A DNA stretch of 64,000 nucleotides from Gemmatimonadota bacterium (lineage in GTDB: Bacteria > Gemmatimonadota > Gemmatimonadetes > Gemmatimonadales > Gemmatimonadaceae): the NCBI GenBank assembly GCA_027307165.1, contig DAHUXM010000025.1, forward strand, positions 1 to 64,000, given 5' to 3'. Of the stretch, positions 10,158 to 19,566 are shown piece by piece. The position numbers and the translations under genes were made by a program. Numbering within the stretch: position 1 is the first letter of the stretch; each line of letters starts with the position of its first letter. The notes under the pieces were generated by a model. The model was given only the letters and a program-made list of their open reading frames with translations, was not told where the DNA came from and did no database searches.

Positions 10158-10829
10158 TCAGCCGCCCGAGACTCGATCCAGCCGCATGGCCCAGCGAACC
10201 CAGGCGAGCTCGCGGATCTCGTCGCGAACGTCCTCGCCTGGATTGTCATCGCACTCGATCACGATGAATGCGTCACCGCCCCGCTGCTTACGTGTGAGCT
10301 TGAGCGTCGCGATGTTGATGTCGTGGTTGGACAGAATGTGCGTGACGCGTGCGATCGACCCCTTCACATCGGCGGCAAGAATCACGATGCTGTAAAAGTT
10401 GCCGCTGATATCGACCGGATAACCGTCGATTTCCGTGACGAGCACGCGGCCAGCACCGAGCGATGATCCAACCATGACGGCGCGGCGCGGCCCGCGCGCG
10501 ACAGTGATGCGCACCGTGTTCGGATGCGATTCCTCGCTGATCGTCGTCTTCTCGAAGCTGTACTGGAGCCCTTCCCCGTCGGCGATCTCGAGCGCAGTCC
10601 TGATTCGTTCGTCATCCGGACGAAAACCAAGCAGGCCTGCTACGAGTGCCTTGTCGGTGCCGTGCCCCTCGCCTGTACGCGCAAACGATCCGTGCAGCTC
10701 CAGCAGCGCCGTCTGCGGCGTGCCACCTACGAGGCCGCGCGCCAGCAATCCGAGCCGGCACGCACCGGCCGTGTGGGATGACGACGGCCCCACCATTACG
10801 GGGCCGATGATATCGAGAAGAGATACCAT
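10158..10829 (-). CDS. sdaAB: L-serine ammonia-lyase, beta subunit (with ACT domain)
   Basis: The partner chain of sdaAA, 223 residues. It begins VSLLDIIGPVMVGPSSSHTAGA, the SDH-beta signature. The last about 75 residues form an ACT domain (SIVILAADVKGSIARVTHIL, NHDINIATLKLTRK) that probably binds serine or another amino acid. The start codon overlaps the last base of the uvrA stop (TGATG), a sign of translational coupling. Linking a DNA-repair gene to serine breakdown is odd but probably just operon packing. Confidence 0.94.
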   Translation of the reverse strand: MVSLLDIIGPVMVGPSSSHTAGACRLGLLARGLVGGTPQTALLELHGSFARTGEGHGTDKALVAGLLGFRPDDERIRTALEIADGEGLQYSFEKTTISEESHPNTVRITVARGPRRAVMVGSSLGAGRVLVTEIDGYPVDISGNFYSIVILAADVKGSIARVTHILSNHDINIATLKLTRKQRGGDAFIVIECDDNPGEDVRDEIRELAWVRWAMRLDRVSGG

Positions 10830-13672
10830 CAGCCCGCCTTGCGCCGGGACATTGCTGGAAGCATGTGGCGAAGATACTGCCCCGTGTGCGATGCTGCCAC
10901 GCGCGCAACCTGTTCAGGTGTCCCGCTCGCCACGATCGTGCCGCCTTTCAAACCGCCCTCGGGTCCAAGATCGATGATGTAGTCGGCTGTCTTGATGACA
11001 TCGAGATTGTGCTCGATCACGAGGACTGTGTTGCCACGATCCACGAGCGTATGCAGAACCTTGAGCAGCATGCGCACATCCTCGAAGTGCAGACCGGTGG
11101 TCGGCTCGTCCAGAATGTAGAAAGTGCGTCCCGTATCCCGCTTGGACAGCTCGGACGCAAGCTTGACGCGCTGCGCCTCTCCGCCCGAAAGCGTGGTGGC
11201 GCTCTGACCGAGATGGATGTAACCCAGTCCGACTTCATTGAGCGTGACGAGCTTGTTGTGAATGCGTGGCTGGTTGACGAATACCTCGGTCGCGTCTTCG
11301 ACCGTCAGCTCGAGAACGTCGGCGATGCTCAGCCCGCGAAAACGCACCTCGAGCGTTTCGCGGTTGTACCGCTTGCCCTTGCATACGTCGCACGGCACGT
11401 ACACATCAGGCAGAAAGTGCATCTCGATCTTCACGAGGCCGTCGCCTTCGCATGCTTCACAACGACCGCCCTTCACGTTGAACGAGAAGCGGCCCGGTCC
11501 GTATCCACGGATCTTCGCCTCCGGAAGCTCTGCGAACAGCTCACGCACCGGTGTGAACAGTCCGACATAGGTCGCCGGATTGGACCGCGGCGTGCGCCCG
11601 ATCGGACTCTGATCGATGTCGATGACCTTGTCGATGTGCTCCAGACCGGTGATGCGCTTGTGCTTTCCGGGGATGACGCGCGCGCGATAGAAGTGACGCG
11701 CGAGCGAACTGTGAAGAATGTCTTCCACGAGCGTCGATTTGCCCGATCCGGACACACCCGTCACCGCGACAAAATTGCCGAGCGGAATCTCCGCCGTCAC
11801 GTCGCGCAGATTGTGCTCGGTTGCACCTTCTATGCACAGCATCCGGTCGCCGTCCTGCGGGCGCCGCTTTTCCGGAACAGCGATCACCGAATCACCGCGC
11901 AGGTAACGCCCAGTCACCGACGCGCGATCGTTGGTTACCTGCTCCACCGTTCCCTCGGCAATGACGAAACCACCGTGCTTTCCGGCGCCAGGTCCGAGGT
12001 CGATCAGGTGATCCGCGGCGCGCATCGTCTCCTCATCGTGCTCCACGACGATCACGGTGTTGCCGAGATCGCGCAACTGCCGCAACGTCGCGAGCAAGCG
12101 AGCGTTGTCTCGCTGATGCAGGCCGATCGACGGCTCGTCCAGTATGTACAGCACGCCAACGAGTCGTGAGCCGATCTGTGTCGCGAGGCGAATGCGCTGC
12201 GCCTCGCCCCCGGACAACGATTCCGCTGCGCGGCCAAGCGTCAGATAGTCGAGACCTACGTCGACCAGAAAGCGCAGCCGCTCACGTACTTCCTTGAGGA
12301 TTGGACCGGCGATGTCGGCATCGAGCCCCGGTTGCGATCCCGAGCGAACCTTGATGTCATTGAAGAAGTGAACCGCTTCGCCAACGGACAACTCGACGAC
12401 GTCGCCGATGTTGACGCCGGCGATCGTCACCGCGAGCGACTCGGGCTTGAGCCGTCGTCCACCACACGCAGTGCATGGAAGCGCGGTCATGAACTGCTCG
12501 AGATCGAGACGCACCGAATCCGACTCAGTCTCGTCGTACCGGCGCTGTACGTTGGAGATGATCCCTTCCCACTTGATGTCGGCAGAGCGCGGACCACCGC
12601 GGCGTCCGCCCGATCCGTAAAGAAGTGCGTCGCGCGTCTTCTGCGGCAGCTCGCCCCAGGGCGTATCGAGATTGAACTTGAGCTCGCGCGCGAGTCCTGG
12701 AAGGATGGTCCGCCGCAGATATCCGTCCGGCTCACCCCACGGGAGAACCACGCCTTCCGGAATGGTCAGACTGGCGTCGCCGAGTATGAGATCCTCGCTC
12801 ACCTCGCGACGAGTTCCGAGTCCGCCACACTTGGGGCACGCACCGAACGGCGAATTGAACGAGAACTGGCGCGGCTCGAGCTCTGTGAGCGACGTTCCGC
12901 AATCGGGACATCCGAACTTCTCGGAAAACAGGTTCGACGAATCGTCGTCGTGACGTTTCACTTCGACCAGACCGTCGGACAGCTTGAGTGCCGTCTCCAC
13001 CGAATCCGCCAGGCGCCCGCGGTCGTCGCGATTGACGACAACGCGGTCGACGACGATGGCGACGCTGTGATTCAGCTTCTTGTTCAGCTTTGGTGGCGAC
13101 GCAAGCTCGATCAGATCGCCGTCGACGATGGCGCGCACGAATCCCTGGCGCCGTGCACTCTCGAACAGCTCACGAAACTCGCCCTTTCTCTCGCGCACGA
13201 GCGGCGCGAGAATCTCGATGCGCGTGTCCGCTGGCCACTGAAGGATCGTGTCCGCGATCTGTGCGGCGCTCTGACGCTCAACGGCACGACCGCACGTGGG
13301 GCAGTGCGGTGTGCCAGCTCGCGCGTAAAGGAGACGCAGGTAATCGTAGATTTCCGTTACGGTACCGACGGTAGAGCGCGGATTGTGGCCCGCCGTCTTC
13401 TGCTGGATCGATATCGCCGGTGACAGTCCCTCGATCGAATCGACATCGGGCTTTTCCATCAACCCAAGGAACTGGCGTGCATAAGCGGACAGCGACTCCA
13501 CGTACCGGCGTTGACCCTCGGCGTAGATGGTATCGAAGGCCAGCGACGACTTGCCGGAGCCCGACAGGCCGGTGATCACCGTCAGCTTGTCGCGCGGGAT
13601 GGTAACATTGACGTCGCGGAGATTGTGCTCGCGAGCGCCTCGAACTATCAGTGCCTCTTCTGCCATAGCCAT
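10829..13672 (-). CDS. uvrA: Excinuclease ABC subunit A
   Basis: The damage-sensing ATPase of nucleotide excision repair, 947 residues. It has two ABC cassettes: Walker [15 protein letters not shown] near residue 35 and [14 protein letters not shown] near 640. Both signatures ([12 protein letters not shown] and [12 protein letters not shown]) and both Walker B sequences ending LDEP are present. Zinc modules are visible as [13 protein letters not shown]...CPKCGG and CEACEGDG...CDVCKGKRY. Start at 13672 or the second Met six bases later. It is divergent from cutA with a 34-bp gap, so both promoters are compact. uvrB and uvrC are not in the window. Confidence 0.97.
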   Translation of the reverse strand: MAMAEEALIVRGAREHNLRDVNVTIPRDKLTVITGLSGSGKSSLAFDTIYAEGQRRYVESLSAYARQFLGLMEKPDVDSIEGLSPAISIQQKTAGHNPRSTVGTVTEIYDYLRLLYARAGTPHCPTCGRAVERQSAAQIADTILQWPADTRIEILAPLVRERKGEFRELFESARRQGFVRAIVDGDLIELASPPKLNKKLNHSVAIVVDRVVVNRDDRGRLADSVETALKLSDGLVEVKRHDDDSSNLFSEKFGCPDCGTSLTELEPRQFSFNSPFGACPKCGGLGTRREVSEDLILGDASLTIPEGVVLPWGEPDGYLRRTILPGLARELKFNLDTPWGELPQKTRDALLYGSGGRRGGPRSADIKWEGIISNVQRRYDETESDSVRLDLEQFMTALPCTACGGRRLKPESLAVTIAGVNIGDVVELSVGEAVHFFNDIKVRSGSQPGLDADIAGPILKEVRERLRFLVDVGLDYLTLGRAAESLSGGEAQRIRLATQIGSRLVGVLYILDEPSIGLHQRDNARLLATLRQLRDLGNTVIVVEHDEETMRAADHLIDLGPGAGKHGGFVIAEGTVEQVTNDRASVTGRYLRGDSVIAVPEKRRPQDGDRMLCIEGATEHNLRDVTAEIPLGNFVAVTGVSGSGKSTLVEDILHSSLARHFYRARVIPGKHKRITGLEHIDKVIDIDQSPIGRTPRSNPATYVGLFTPVRELFAELPEAKIRGYGPGRFSFNVKGGRCEACEGDGLVKIEMHFLPDVYVPCDVCKGKRYNRETLEVRFRGLSIADVLELTVEDATEVFVNQPRIHNKLVTLNEVGLGYIHLGQSATTLSGGEAQRVKLASELSKRDTGRTFYILDEPTTGLHFEDVRMLLKVLHTLVDRGNTVLVIEHNLDVIKTADYIIDLGPEGGLKGGTIVASGTPEQVARVAASHTGQYLRHMLPAMSRRKAG

Positions 13673-13706
13673 CTAAACCTAACGGACTTACGGTGTAAAT
13701 TCGGGT

Positions 13707-14042
13707 ATGCCACACTCCGACGCAGTAGTAGTCCTGACGACGGTCGGGACGGAGGACGACGCTGCCACCCTCGTCCGGGCCCTTCTCGAGCGGCGCCTTG
13801 TCGCGTGCGGGACCATGCTCCCAAAGGCGCGCTCCATCTACCGATGGGACAACAAGGTTGCCGACGAGACCGAGGTGGTCCTGATGCTGAAGACCAGGTC
13901 CGCCTGCCTGGACGCCCTTCAGGCCTCTTTCGAGACGCTCCACCCATACAAGCTGCCCGAGCTGCTGGTCCTTCCGGTTGCCGCCGGCCTGCCGAAGTAC
14001 CTCAGCTGGATCGCGGACGAGACCGGCCTCTCGATCGCGTGA
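13707..14042 (+). CDS. cutA: CutA1 divalent-cation tolerance protein
   Basis: A small trimeric protein of 111 residues related to PII signal proteins. The family pattern is clear: VVLTTVGTEDDAATLVRALLERRLVACG, the segment SIYRWDNKVADETEVVLMLKT, and HPYKLPELLVLPV before a C-terminal YLSWI. Its cellular role is unsettled despite the metal-tolerance name. Its TGA overlaps the GTG of the next gene (GTGA), so it heads a four-gene run with an ABC exporter. Confidence 0.95.
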   Translation: MPHSDAVVVLTTVGTEDDAATLVRALLERRLVACGTMLPKARSIYRWDNKVADETEVVLMLKTRSACLDALQASFETLHPYKLPELLVLPVAAGLPKYLSWIADETGLSIA

Positions 14043-14803
14043 AACTGAACCTGGACCGCCGCGTCCTCGCCGCGGCGGTTCTTCTCTGCTGGGCGATCGG
14101 GCTGGCCTGGATGGTCAGACGTCGCCACGACGTCTCCGACGCTGACCGCCTCGCGCTGGGCGTCCTCCGGCTCGAGCCGGCAACCTACTTCTACACAATC
14201 GATCAGACCGGTAAGCCAATCGGCTGGGCCAGCTCATCGCTCGATACCGCCGCAAGCGGCTTCACGGCTCGTGGGGCGGTGCGGGTGCGGGCGCTTATCG
14301 CCGGCGACAGCCAATCGGTAATCGCGTCGTCAACCGCTCACCTCACCCGCGCATTCGCGCTCGATACTTTCGCGTTCACCATAAACGGAATCGAGCATCC
14401 CCTTCAGCTCCGCGAAACGCCTCCCGCAGGCTCAGGCGTTCTGCTTCCCTCCCTGGCGCCGATCGCGATAATGCTTACGCGCGCGCCCCACATCGGGGCG
14501 TCGACCGTGACCCGCATCTACAATCCGGTCAGCCGGCGCGTCGAAACCGTGACGCTACGCATTGCTGCAGAGTCCTTATTCAGCGTGGCGGACAGCGCAG
14601 TTTTCGACACTGCACGAAAGAACTGGGTAGCAGCTCACATCGACACTGTACGCGCCTGGCAGCTCGTACCACCCTCTCGTGCGATTTCTGCCTGGGTGGA
14701 TTCACGTGGCCGGCTCGTTGCCGCGAGCGAGCCCGGCGGACTGTCGATGACGCGCAGTACCTACGAGATCGCCACGCTCAACCCGAAGCTCCCGAAACCT
14801 TGA
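14039..14803 (+). CDS. Membrane-anchored protein of unknown function in ABC exporter operon
   Basis: A 254-residue protein with one N-terminal hydrophobic segment (about residues 8-25) and a predicted periplasmic remainder. I do not recognise a named domain. Visible traits are TYFYTIDQTGKPIGWASSSLD near the start of the soluble part and a later region rich in Arg and Thr. The GTG start overlaps the cutA stop, and its own TGA overlaps the TTG of the ABC ATPase gene. A role as an accessory factor of the exporter is suggested by this coupling but unproved. Confidence 0.8.
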   Translation: MKLNLDRRVLAAAVLLCWAIGLAWMVRRRHDVSDADRLALGVLRLEPATYFYTIDQTGKPIGWASSSLDTAASGFTARGAVRVRALIAGDSQSVIASSTAHLTRAFALDTFAFTINGIEHPLQLRETPPAGSGVLLPSLAPIAIMLTRAPHIGASTVTRIYNPVSRRVETVTLRIAAESLFSVADSAVFDTARKNWVAAHIDTVRAWQLVPPSRAISAWVDSRGRLVAASEPGGLSMTRSTYEIATLNPKLPKP

Positions 14804-15555
14804 TCCAGCTTGCAGGCCTCACGAAGCGTTACGGCAACTTCACAGCTGTTGCAGGAATGGATCTCGCGGTGCGACGAGGTGAATTGTTCGGCCTCCTCGG
14901 CCCTAATGGTGCCGGCAAGACCACGACGCTGCGCATGATCGCCGGCATTCTTCAGCCTACGGCCGGAACCATCACGATTGGCGGTGTCAGTCTCGCCGGC
15001 GATCCCGTCGCAGCCAAATCCAGGTTGGGCTTTATCCCGGATCGCCCATTCATCTACGAAAAGCTCACCGGCACCGAATTCCTGCGCTTCGTCGCCGGTC
15101 TGTACGGTCAGGGCGGAGATGAAATCGACCGGCGTGGCGAGGAGCTGCTCGCGCTCTTTGATCTCATGGACTGGAAGGACGAGCTGGTCGAAAGCTACAG
15201 TCATGGCATGCGCCAGAAGCTCATCATCGCCAGCGCGTTCGTTCACCGCCCGGAAGTCATAGTCGTCGACGAGCCGATGGTCGGACTCGATCCAAAAGCT
15301 GCACGTCTGCTCAAGGACCTGTTTCGCGCGTACGTCGATCGTGGTAATACGATAGTCATGTCGACACACACGCTCGAAGTCGCGGAGACGTTGTGCGACA
15401 GGATCGCGATCGTCCAGAACGGAAGGATCGCAGCCATGGGCACGATGAGCGAGCTTCGCAGCAGTACCGGTTACGATTCCGGACTTGAAGACATCTTCCT
15501 CCGGCTGACCGGCGAGAAGGCAGGGCGTACGGCGCTGGAAGTTCTGTCGGTCTGA
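14800..15555 (+). CDS. ABC transporter ATP-binding protein
   Basis: A 251-residue ABC-2 type ATPase. Walker A is GPNGAGKTTT near residue 34, the signature loop is the variant SYSHGMRQKL in place of LSGGQ, and Walker B is VIVVDEPMVGLD followed by the H-loop STHTLE. It energises export through the permease encoded 10 bases downstream. The TTG start is chosen from the 4-base overlap with the previous gene and from homology starting at IQLAGLTKRYGN. Confidence 0.92.
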   Translation: MIQLAGLTKRYGNFTAVAGMDLAVRRGELFGLLGPNGAGKTTTLRMIAGILQPTAGTITIGGVSLAGDPVAAKSRLGFIPDRPFIYEKLTGTEFLRFVAGLYGQGGDEIDRRGEELLALFDLMDWKDELVESYSHGMRQKLIIASAFVHRPEVIVVDEPMVGLDPKAARLLKDLFRAYVDRGNTIVMSTHTLEVAETLCDRIAIVQNGRIAAMGTMSELRSSTGYDSGLEDIFLRLTGEKAGRTALEVLSV

Positions 15556-15565
15556 CGGCGACATC

Positions 15566-17239
15566 ATGGTCCGGCAGCTACTGCACGTACTGTCCCCCAA
15601 AGTGCAATCGCTTCGCGCGGTTGCGCGACGGGGATCACGCGGACGCGGCGCGCGAATCGTTCTTTTGTCGACTGTCGGCGGAGTGTTCTGGCTCTGCGTA
15701 TTCGGCGTCACCTACCGGCTGCTGACGTACTTCAGGAACGTTCCAGAGATCGGCACGCTGCTCGCGGCAAAGCTGCTCGGCCTGGTGCTCGTGAGCTTTT
15801 TTGGCCTTCTGTTGTTGTCCAACGTCATCACCGCGCTGTCCACCTTCTTCCTCGCGCGTGATCTGGACCTGCTCGTTGGAACCCCAGTCGACTGGCTGTC
15901 AGTCTATTGCGCGAAACTCATCGAGACGCTGGTAAACTCCAGCTGGATGGTCGTGTTGATGGCGTTTCCCATCTTCACGGCATACGGAATCGCCTACGAC
16001 GGAGGTTGGTGGTATCCGCTCGTTGCAATCGCCGCAGTGATTCCATTTCTGATAATCCCGGCTGCCGTGGGCGCAGCCGTCACGCTTCTGCTTGTCAACA
16101 TTTTTCCCGCACGTCGCACACGCGACATTCTGAGCGTGATCACTGTGCTCGCCGCTGGCGGCGTCATACTCGCGTTCAGATTGCTGCGTCCCGAACGACT
16201 CGCCCGACCGGAGGGCTTCCGCTCGCTCGTCGATTTTCTCTCAGTTCTGCGCACGCCCACCTCGCCGTGGCTCCCGAGTGACTGGGTGCAGACGGGGGTG
16301 CTCGGCTGGCTGCGTTACGAGCCGGATGCGCTGCCGTTCTATCTACTGTGGTCGACTGCTGCGGCGCTTGTCGTCATGGGTGCGATACTGCATCGCACCC
16401 TCTACACCGCTGGCTTCAGCAAATCACAGGAAGGAAGCGGCAGAACGGCCACACGCGGCCGCGTACGGTCGCTCATGCTGCTGAACATACTCCCGGCCAC
16501 GCGGCGAGAGCTGGTGCTCAAGGAACTGCGCCTGTTCTTCCGCGATACGACGCAGTGGTCGCAGCTGATCCTGCTGGTCGTGCTCGTCGTCGTGTACGTG
16601 CTCAACATTCGCTTCCTTCCATTGCGCGGCGACGGAATAACCTTCTTCCTCGCCAACATCGTTCCATTCCTGAATCTCGTGCTCGCGGGATTCGTGCTCG
16701 CCTCGATCGCTGCGCGGTTCATCTTTCCATCGGTGAGCCTGGAAGGACGCACGTGGTGGCTGCTCAAGGCCAGTCCACTCTCGATGCGCGACCTGCTGTG
16801 GGCGAAGTTCTGGGTGGGTACGATGCCACTTCTCGCGTTGGCACTCGCGATCGTCTTCACGACCGACGTGTTGCTCGAGGTGAGCGAGTTCATGACCGCT
16901 GTCTCCATCGGCACGATCACGCTGCTTACCTTCGCAATATCCGGCCTCGCGATCGGCGCGGGAACCATGTTCCCCCAGTTCGAAACTGAGAACGCGGCTC
17001 AGATTCCTACATCGTTCGGCGGTCTCATATTCATGATGACCGCCATTTCGCTCATCGGTGCCGTGATCGTGCTCGAGGCGCGGCCGGTGTACACGTATCT
17101 CCTGGCGCGATCGTTCGGGAGCCCGATCGACCCGACCGAGATGATAATCGCCTTCTCGGCCGCGGCGGCATTGTGCCTGACGGCAACTCTGGCACCGATC
17201 CACCTGGCGGTGCGACGGTTGACTGCACTGGAGCTATAG
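15566..17239 (+). CDS. ABC exporter permease subunit
   Basis: A large membrane protein of 557 residues with about ten to twelve hydrophobic segments. Examples are IVLLSTVGGVFWLCVFGVTY near 33, a pair around 65-100, and a C-terminal cluster from about 340 onwards. It has the look of two fused ABC-2 permease halves with a basic central linker. The substrate is unknown; no biosynthetic genes lie nearby. The stop overlaps the end of the convergent TonB-plug gene by 6 bases. Confidence 0.82.
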   Translation: MVRQLLHVLSPKVQSLRAVARRGSRGRGARIVLLSTVGGVFWLCVFGVTYRLLTYFRNVPEIGTLLAAKLLGLVLVSFFGLLLLSNVITALSTFFLARDLDLLVGTPVDWLSVYCAKLIETLVNSSWMVVLMAFPIFTAYGIAYDGGWWYPLVAIAAVIPFLIIPAAVGAAVTLLLVNIFPARRTRDILSVITVLAAGGVILAFRLLRPERLARPEGFRSLVDFLSVLRTPTSPWLPSDWVQTGVLGWLRYEPDALPFYLLWSTAAALVVMGAILHRTLYTAGFSKSQEGSGRTATRGRVRSLMLLNILPATRRELVLKELRLFFRDTTQWSQLILLVVLVVVYVLNIRFLPLRGDGITFFLANIVPFLNLVLAGFVLASIAARFIFPSVSLEGRTWWLLKASPLSMRDLLWAKFWVGTMPLLALALAIVFTTDVLLEVSEFMTAVSIGTITLLTFAISGLAIGAGTMFPQFETENAAQIPTSFGGLIFMMTAISLIGAVIVLEARPVYTYLLARSFGSPIDPTEMIIAFSAAAALCLTATLAPIHLAVRRLTALEL

Positions 17240-18364
17240 CGAGGGCCCGACGAATGTGAACGGCAGCTGAACCAGCTGTCGAACGGGATGGCCGCGCAGG
17301 CGCGCGGGAATGAACCGGGCTTCCGAAAGCGCCCGGACTACTGAGGCCGCGAACCGAGGATCGGTCGACGAGACAATGCCAATCGTTTCAGGCTCGGGGC
17401 GCCCAGTAGCGTCGACCACGAACTCCGCCAGGACTCGTCCGGGGATGCGCTCCCTGTAGAGAGGATCGGGATACCAGGGCGTGACAGGAGCCGACGAGTC
17501 CGCTCGCGCGGGTATGTCCACCTCATCGGCGGTGTAAACCTTGAGACGATCTACAAGGTCGGCGAGTTCCGCCGCAGTGAGCGATCTCTTCTTTTTTGGC
17601 TCGCCCTGGCGGGTCCAGACAACGATGGTGCCGCAGAGTATGGGACCGAGCCGATCGACGAACTGCGGCGGAACGGTGGCGATGCTCGAGTAGATCTCGA
17701 TTCCGGCGATATCGCTCGGCGTCACCCAGTCCAGATCGAACTCTGCCGAGTTGGCCGGCGTGCCATCGATCCAGACCGACGGCCAGCAGCTATTGCCGCG
17801 AACGCGAACATGAGACTCGTCCGGATTGGTTGCCGTGACCTGAATTCCCGGAACCATCCGGAGCATGTCTGTGATCTTCATCGGCGCGCGCTCCGCAATT
17901 TCGTCAGCCGTGATGAAGTGGCCGAAGCCTTGATCTCGTCGTTCGTAGAATCCCGCCAGATAACCTTCATAGTGGCGCGGAAGCTTTGCGCGCACGACCA
18001 CCGCGCTGAGCTGGTGCGGTACTTCCTTCATCGTCACGTCGACGTGTGTGGTCGTTCGGCTCGTGACGACAACATCGATGGACACCGGCAAGAAGCCCAG
18101 GCGCCTAAGGTGCAACGACCCTGGTCCGGGAGGGACTGCCTGGAGGACGAACCGGCCGGAATCGTCGCTCTCGGCGTTGAGCGCGGTGCCGGCCACGGAG
18201 ACTTTCACTCCGTTGATTCCAACACCGAGGGAGTCACGCACGGTGCCGGTGATGGTACCCTGCGCTGCAGCGTTGCGGGTAAACGCCGGCGACGCGCTCA
18301 GGATCAGGAGCGCAGGCAGCATTACAGCTGAACCTCTTGAGATCCGCACGGGCGACCAGTGCAT
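17234..18364 (-). CDS. Barrel-less protein: carboxypeptidase-like domain, TonB plug and TonB C-terminal domain
   Basis: A 376-residue exported protein with an unusual order. After a signal peptide (cleavage near NAAAQG) comes a carboxypeptidase-regulatory-like beta sandwich (TITGTVRDSLGVGINGVKVS). Next is a TonB-dependent receptor plug-like part (MKITDMLRMVPGIQVT, then CWPSVWIDG). The end is a TonB C-terminal-like domain (GRVLAEFVVDATGRPEPETI, ASVVRALSEARFIPARLRG). The 22-strand receptor barrel is absent. The start at 18364 is set by GGAGG five bases upstream. It could be a periplasmic coupling factor or a plug-domain scaffold; function is unknown. Confidence 0.8.
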   Translation of the reverse strand: MHWSPVRISRGSAVMLPALLILSASPAFTRNAAAQGTITGTVRDSLGVGINGVKVSVAGTALNAESDDSGRFVLQAVPPGPGSLHLRRLGFLPVSIDVVVTSRTTTHVDVTMKEVPHQLSAVVVRAKLPRHYEGYLAGFYERRDQGFGHFITADEIAERAPMKITDMLRMVPGIQVTATNPDESHVRVRGNSCWPSVWIDGTPANSAEFDLDWVTPSDIAGIEIYSSIATVPPQFVDRLGPILCGTIVVWTRQGEPKKKRSLTAAELADLVDRLKVYTADEVDIPARADSSAPVTPWYPDPLYRERIPGRVLAEFVVDATGRPEPETIGIVSSTDPRFAASVVRALSEARFIPARLRGHPVRQLVQLPFTFVGPSL

Positions 18365-18384
18365 CTGAACCTCCGGATCGATGC

Positions 18385-18642
18385 CTACAACGTCTTTCCC
18401 TCGATGGTCTTGCCAAGGAACGCGCGAAACAATGGCGGCAGGGAGGCGAGCGCCCACACCACTTCGAGGATGATAAACCCGGCGCGCCGGTCATGGATCG
18501 CTACCCAGGCGAGCAGCCCCGATCCAACAAAGTTGAGCACATTGAATGCCGCGCCGTCGTTTCGCATCTTGCCCGCCTGCAGCGACACGAATCCGACGAG
18601 CAGGAACGCGGCGCCGACCATCGACAGAGTTTGATAGAACAC
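18385..18642 (-). CDS. Small membrane protein, CBU_0592-like family
   Basis: An 85-residue protein with three hydrophobic helices, beginning FYQTLSMVGAAFLLVGFV and containing FNVLNFVGSGLLAWVAI and GFIILEVVWALASL. This layout matches the CBU_0592 family of small bacterial membrane proteins, whose function is unknown. The GTG start at 18642 lies 4 bases after the previous gene's stop, and in-frame sequence upstream of it overlaps that gene. It is probably the last gene of the cytochrome c maturation operon. Confidence 0.75.
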   Translation of the reverse strand: MFYQTLSMVGAAFLLVGFVSLQAGKMRNDGAAFNVLNFVGSGLLAWVAIHDRRAGFIILEVVWALASLPPLFRAFLGKTIEGKTL

Positions 18643-18646
18643 CCTG

Positions 18647-19000
18647 TCAGGCCGCCAGAACGTTCCCGCACTCGGAACAGTAAGCCGCGTCACTCTCCGG
18701 ACGCGGCCCGCAGCGCGCGCAGACCACCTCACTCGCCGGCGCGGGTTCGCCCGTGCGCATCGCGGCTACGGCACTCTGCGTGTACGACGACTTGAGCTCT
18801 GCGTAGTCAGTATCCGAAAGCTTCCCGGTTACATGGTCGAACTCGATCTCGCGCAGTGCGTCGACCGCGGTCGTGACGCCGGTGCTTCGGGTCACCACGC
18901 GCGGCACCGACTTCATCCCGAGCGGTTCCCGGAATAGTGGATACAACACGAAACAGAGCGCCACGATGGCAAGCCCCGTTCCAACGATCATCGCAATCAT
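18647..19000 (-). CDS. CcmI-like membrane protein with zinc ribbon
   Basis: A 117-residue protein: one N-terminal membrane helix (MIAMIVGTGLAIVALCFVLY), then a helical segment VDALREIEFDHVTGKLSDTD that resembles the start of the soluble part of CcmI. It ends in a two-cysteine-pair zinc ribbon (CARCG...YCSECG). The TPR part of classical CcmI is missing. The ATG overlaps the ccmH stop (ATGA). It probably helps present apocytochrome c for haem attachment, inferred from position and the short similarity. Confidence 0.75.
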   Translation of the reverse strand: MIAMIVGTGLAIVALCFVLYPLFREPLGMKSVPRVVTRSTGVTTAVDALREIEFDHVTGKLSDTDYAELKSSYTQSAVAAMRTGEPAPASEVVCARCGPRPESDAAYCSECGNVLAA

Positions 19001-19566
19001 GCGTCGTCCCTCATTACTTCGTGCAAACGCGCAAGCTCTTCCGGCGTGGCGTGAACCGTATCCTCCGGGATATGCGGTGCTGCCTCCGGCCTGCTCCAGT
19101 GCTTCAACAGCGCAAACACCAGCACGCTGCCAGCGCCAAGCGTCACGAACGGAGCCAGATAGCCCAGCCAGTTGAAGCCTTCCTTGGCAGGCGCCATCAG
19201 CACCCGCTCGCCGTACACGGCGCGAAACGCAGCCAGGATCTCCTGCGCATCGTATCCGCCCCCGACGAGGCCCATCACGTCCACGTGCATCGGCGGTGAG
19301 ACAGGACACGTGAAATCAGTTGTCCTGCAAGTATAGATGTCGAGGTTGCAGCCGCACTGGCAGTGAATGTGGTGTTCGAGGTCGTCCCGTTGCGCGTCGC
19401 TCAGCAGCGGAGTGGCGTTCGGCTTCGCGGGCAGTCGCACCGGCTTGTACGTGGCGGCGCTCATGTCCATGTCCATCGAATTCGCCGATCCCTGCGCACC
19501 CGCGACGCGCGCGACCGCAAGACTGCTCGCGACAGATAGCAGAAACTGTCTGCGCCCCATCGTCAT
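18997..19566 (-). CDS. ccmH: CcmH-like cytochrome c maturation protein
   Basis: A 189-residue envelope protein with a twin-arginine-like signal (GRRQFLLSVASSLAVARVAG). A CcmH/NrfF-type region follows with several cysteines in HIHCQCGCNLDIYTC, then GGYDAQEILAAFRAVYGERV and a membrane helix (PFVTLGAGSVLVFALL). CcmH proteins reduce the CxxCH thiols of apocytochrome and work with CcmF. The cysteine cluster is richer than the usual LRCxxCQ. The ATG overlaps the ccmF stop by 4 bases. Confidence 0.85.
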   Translation of the reverse strand: MTMGRRQFLLSVASSLAVARVAGAQGSANSMDMDMSAATYKPVRLPAKPNATPLLSDAQRDDLEHHIHCQCGCNLDIYTCRTTDFTCPVSPPMHVDVMGLVGGGYDAQEILAAFRAVYGERVLMAPAKEGFNWLGYLAPFVTLGAGSVLVFALLKHWSRPEAAPHIPEDTVHATPEELARLHEVMRDDA

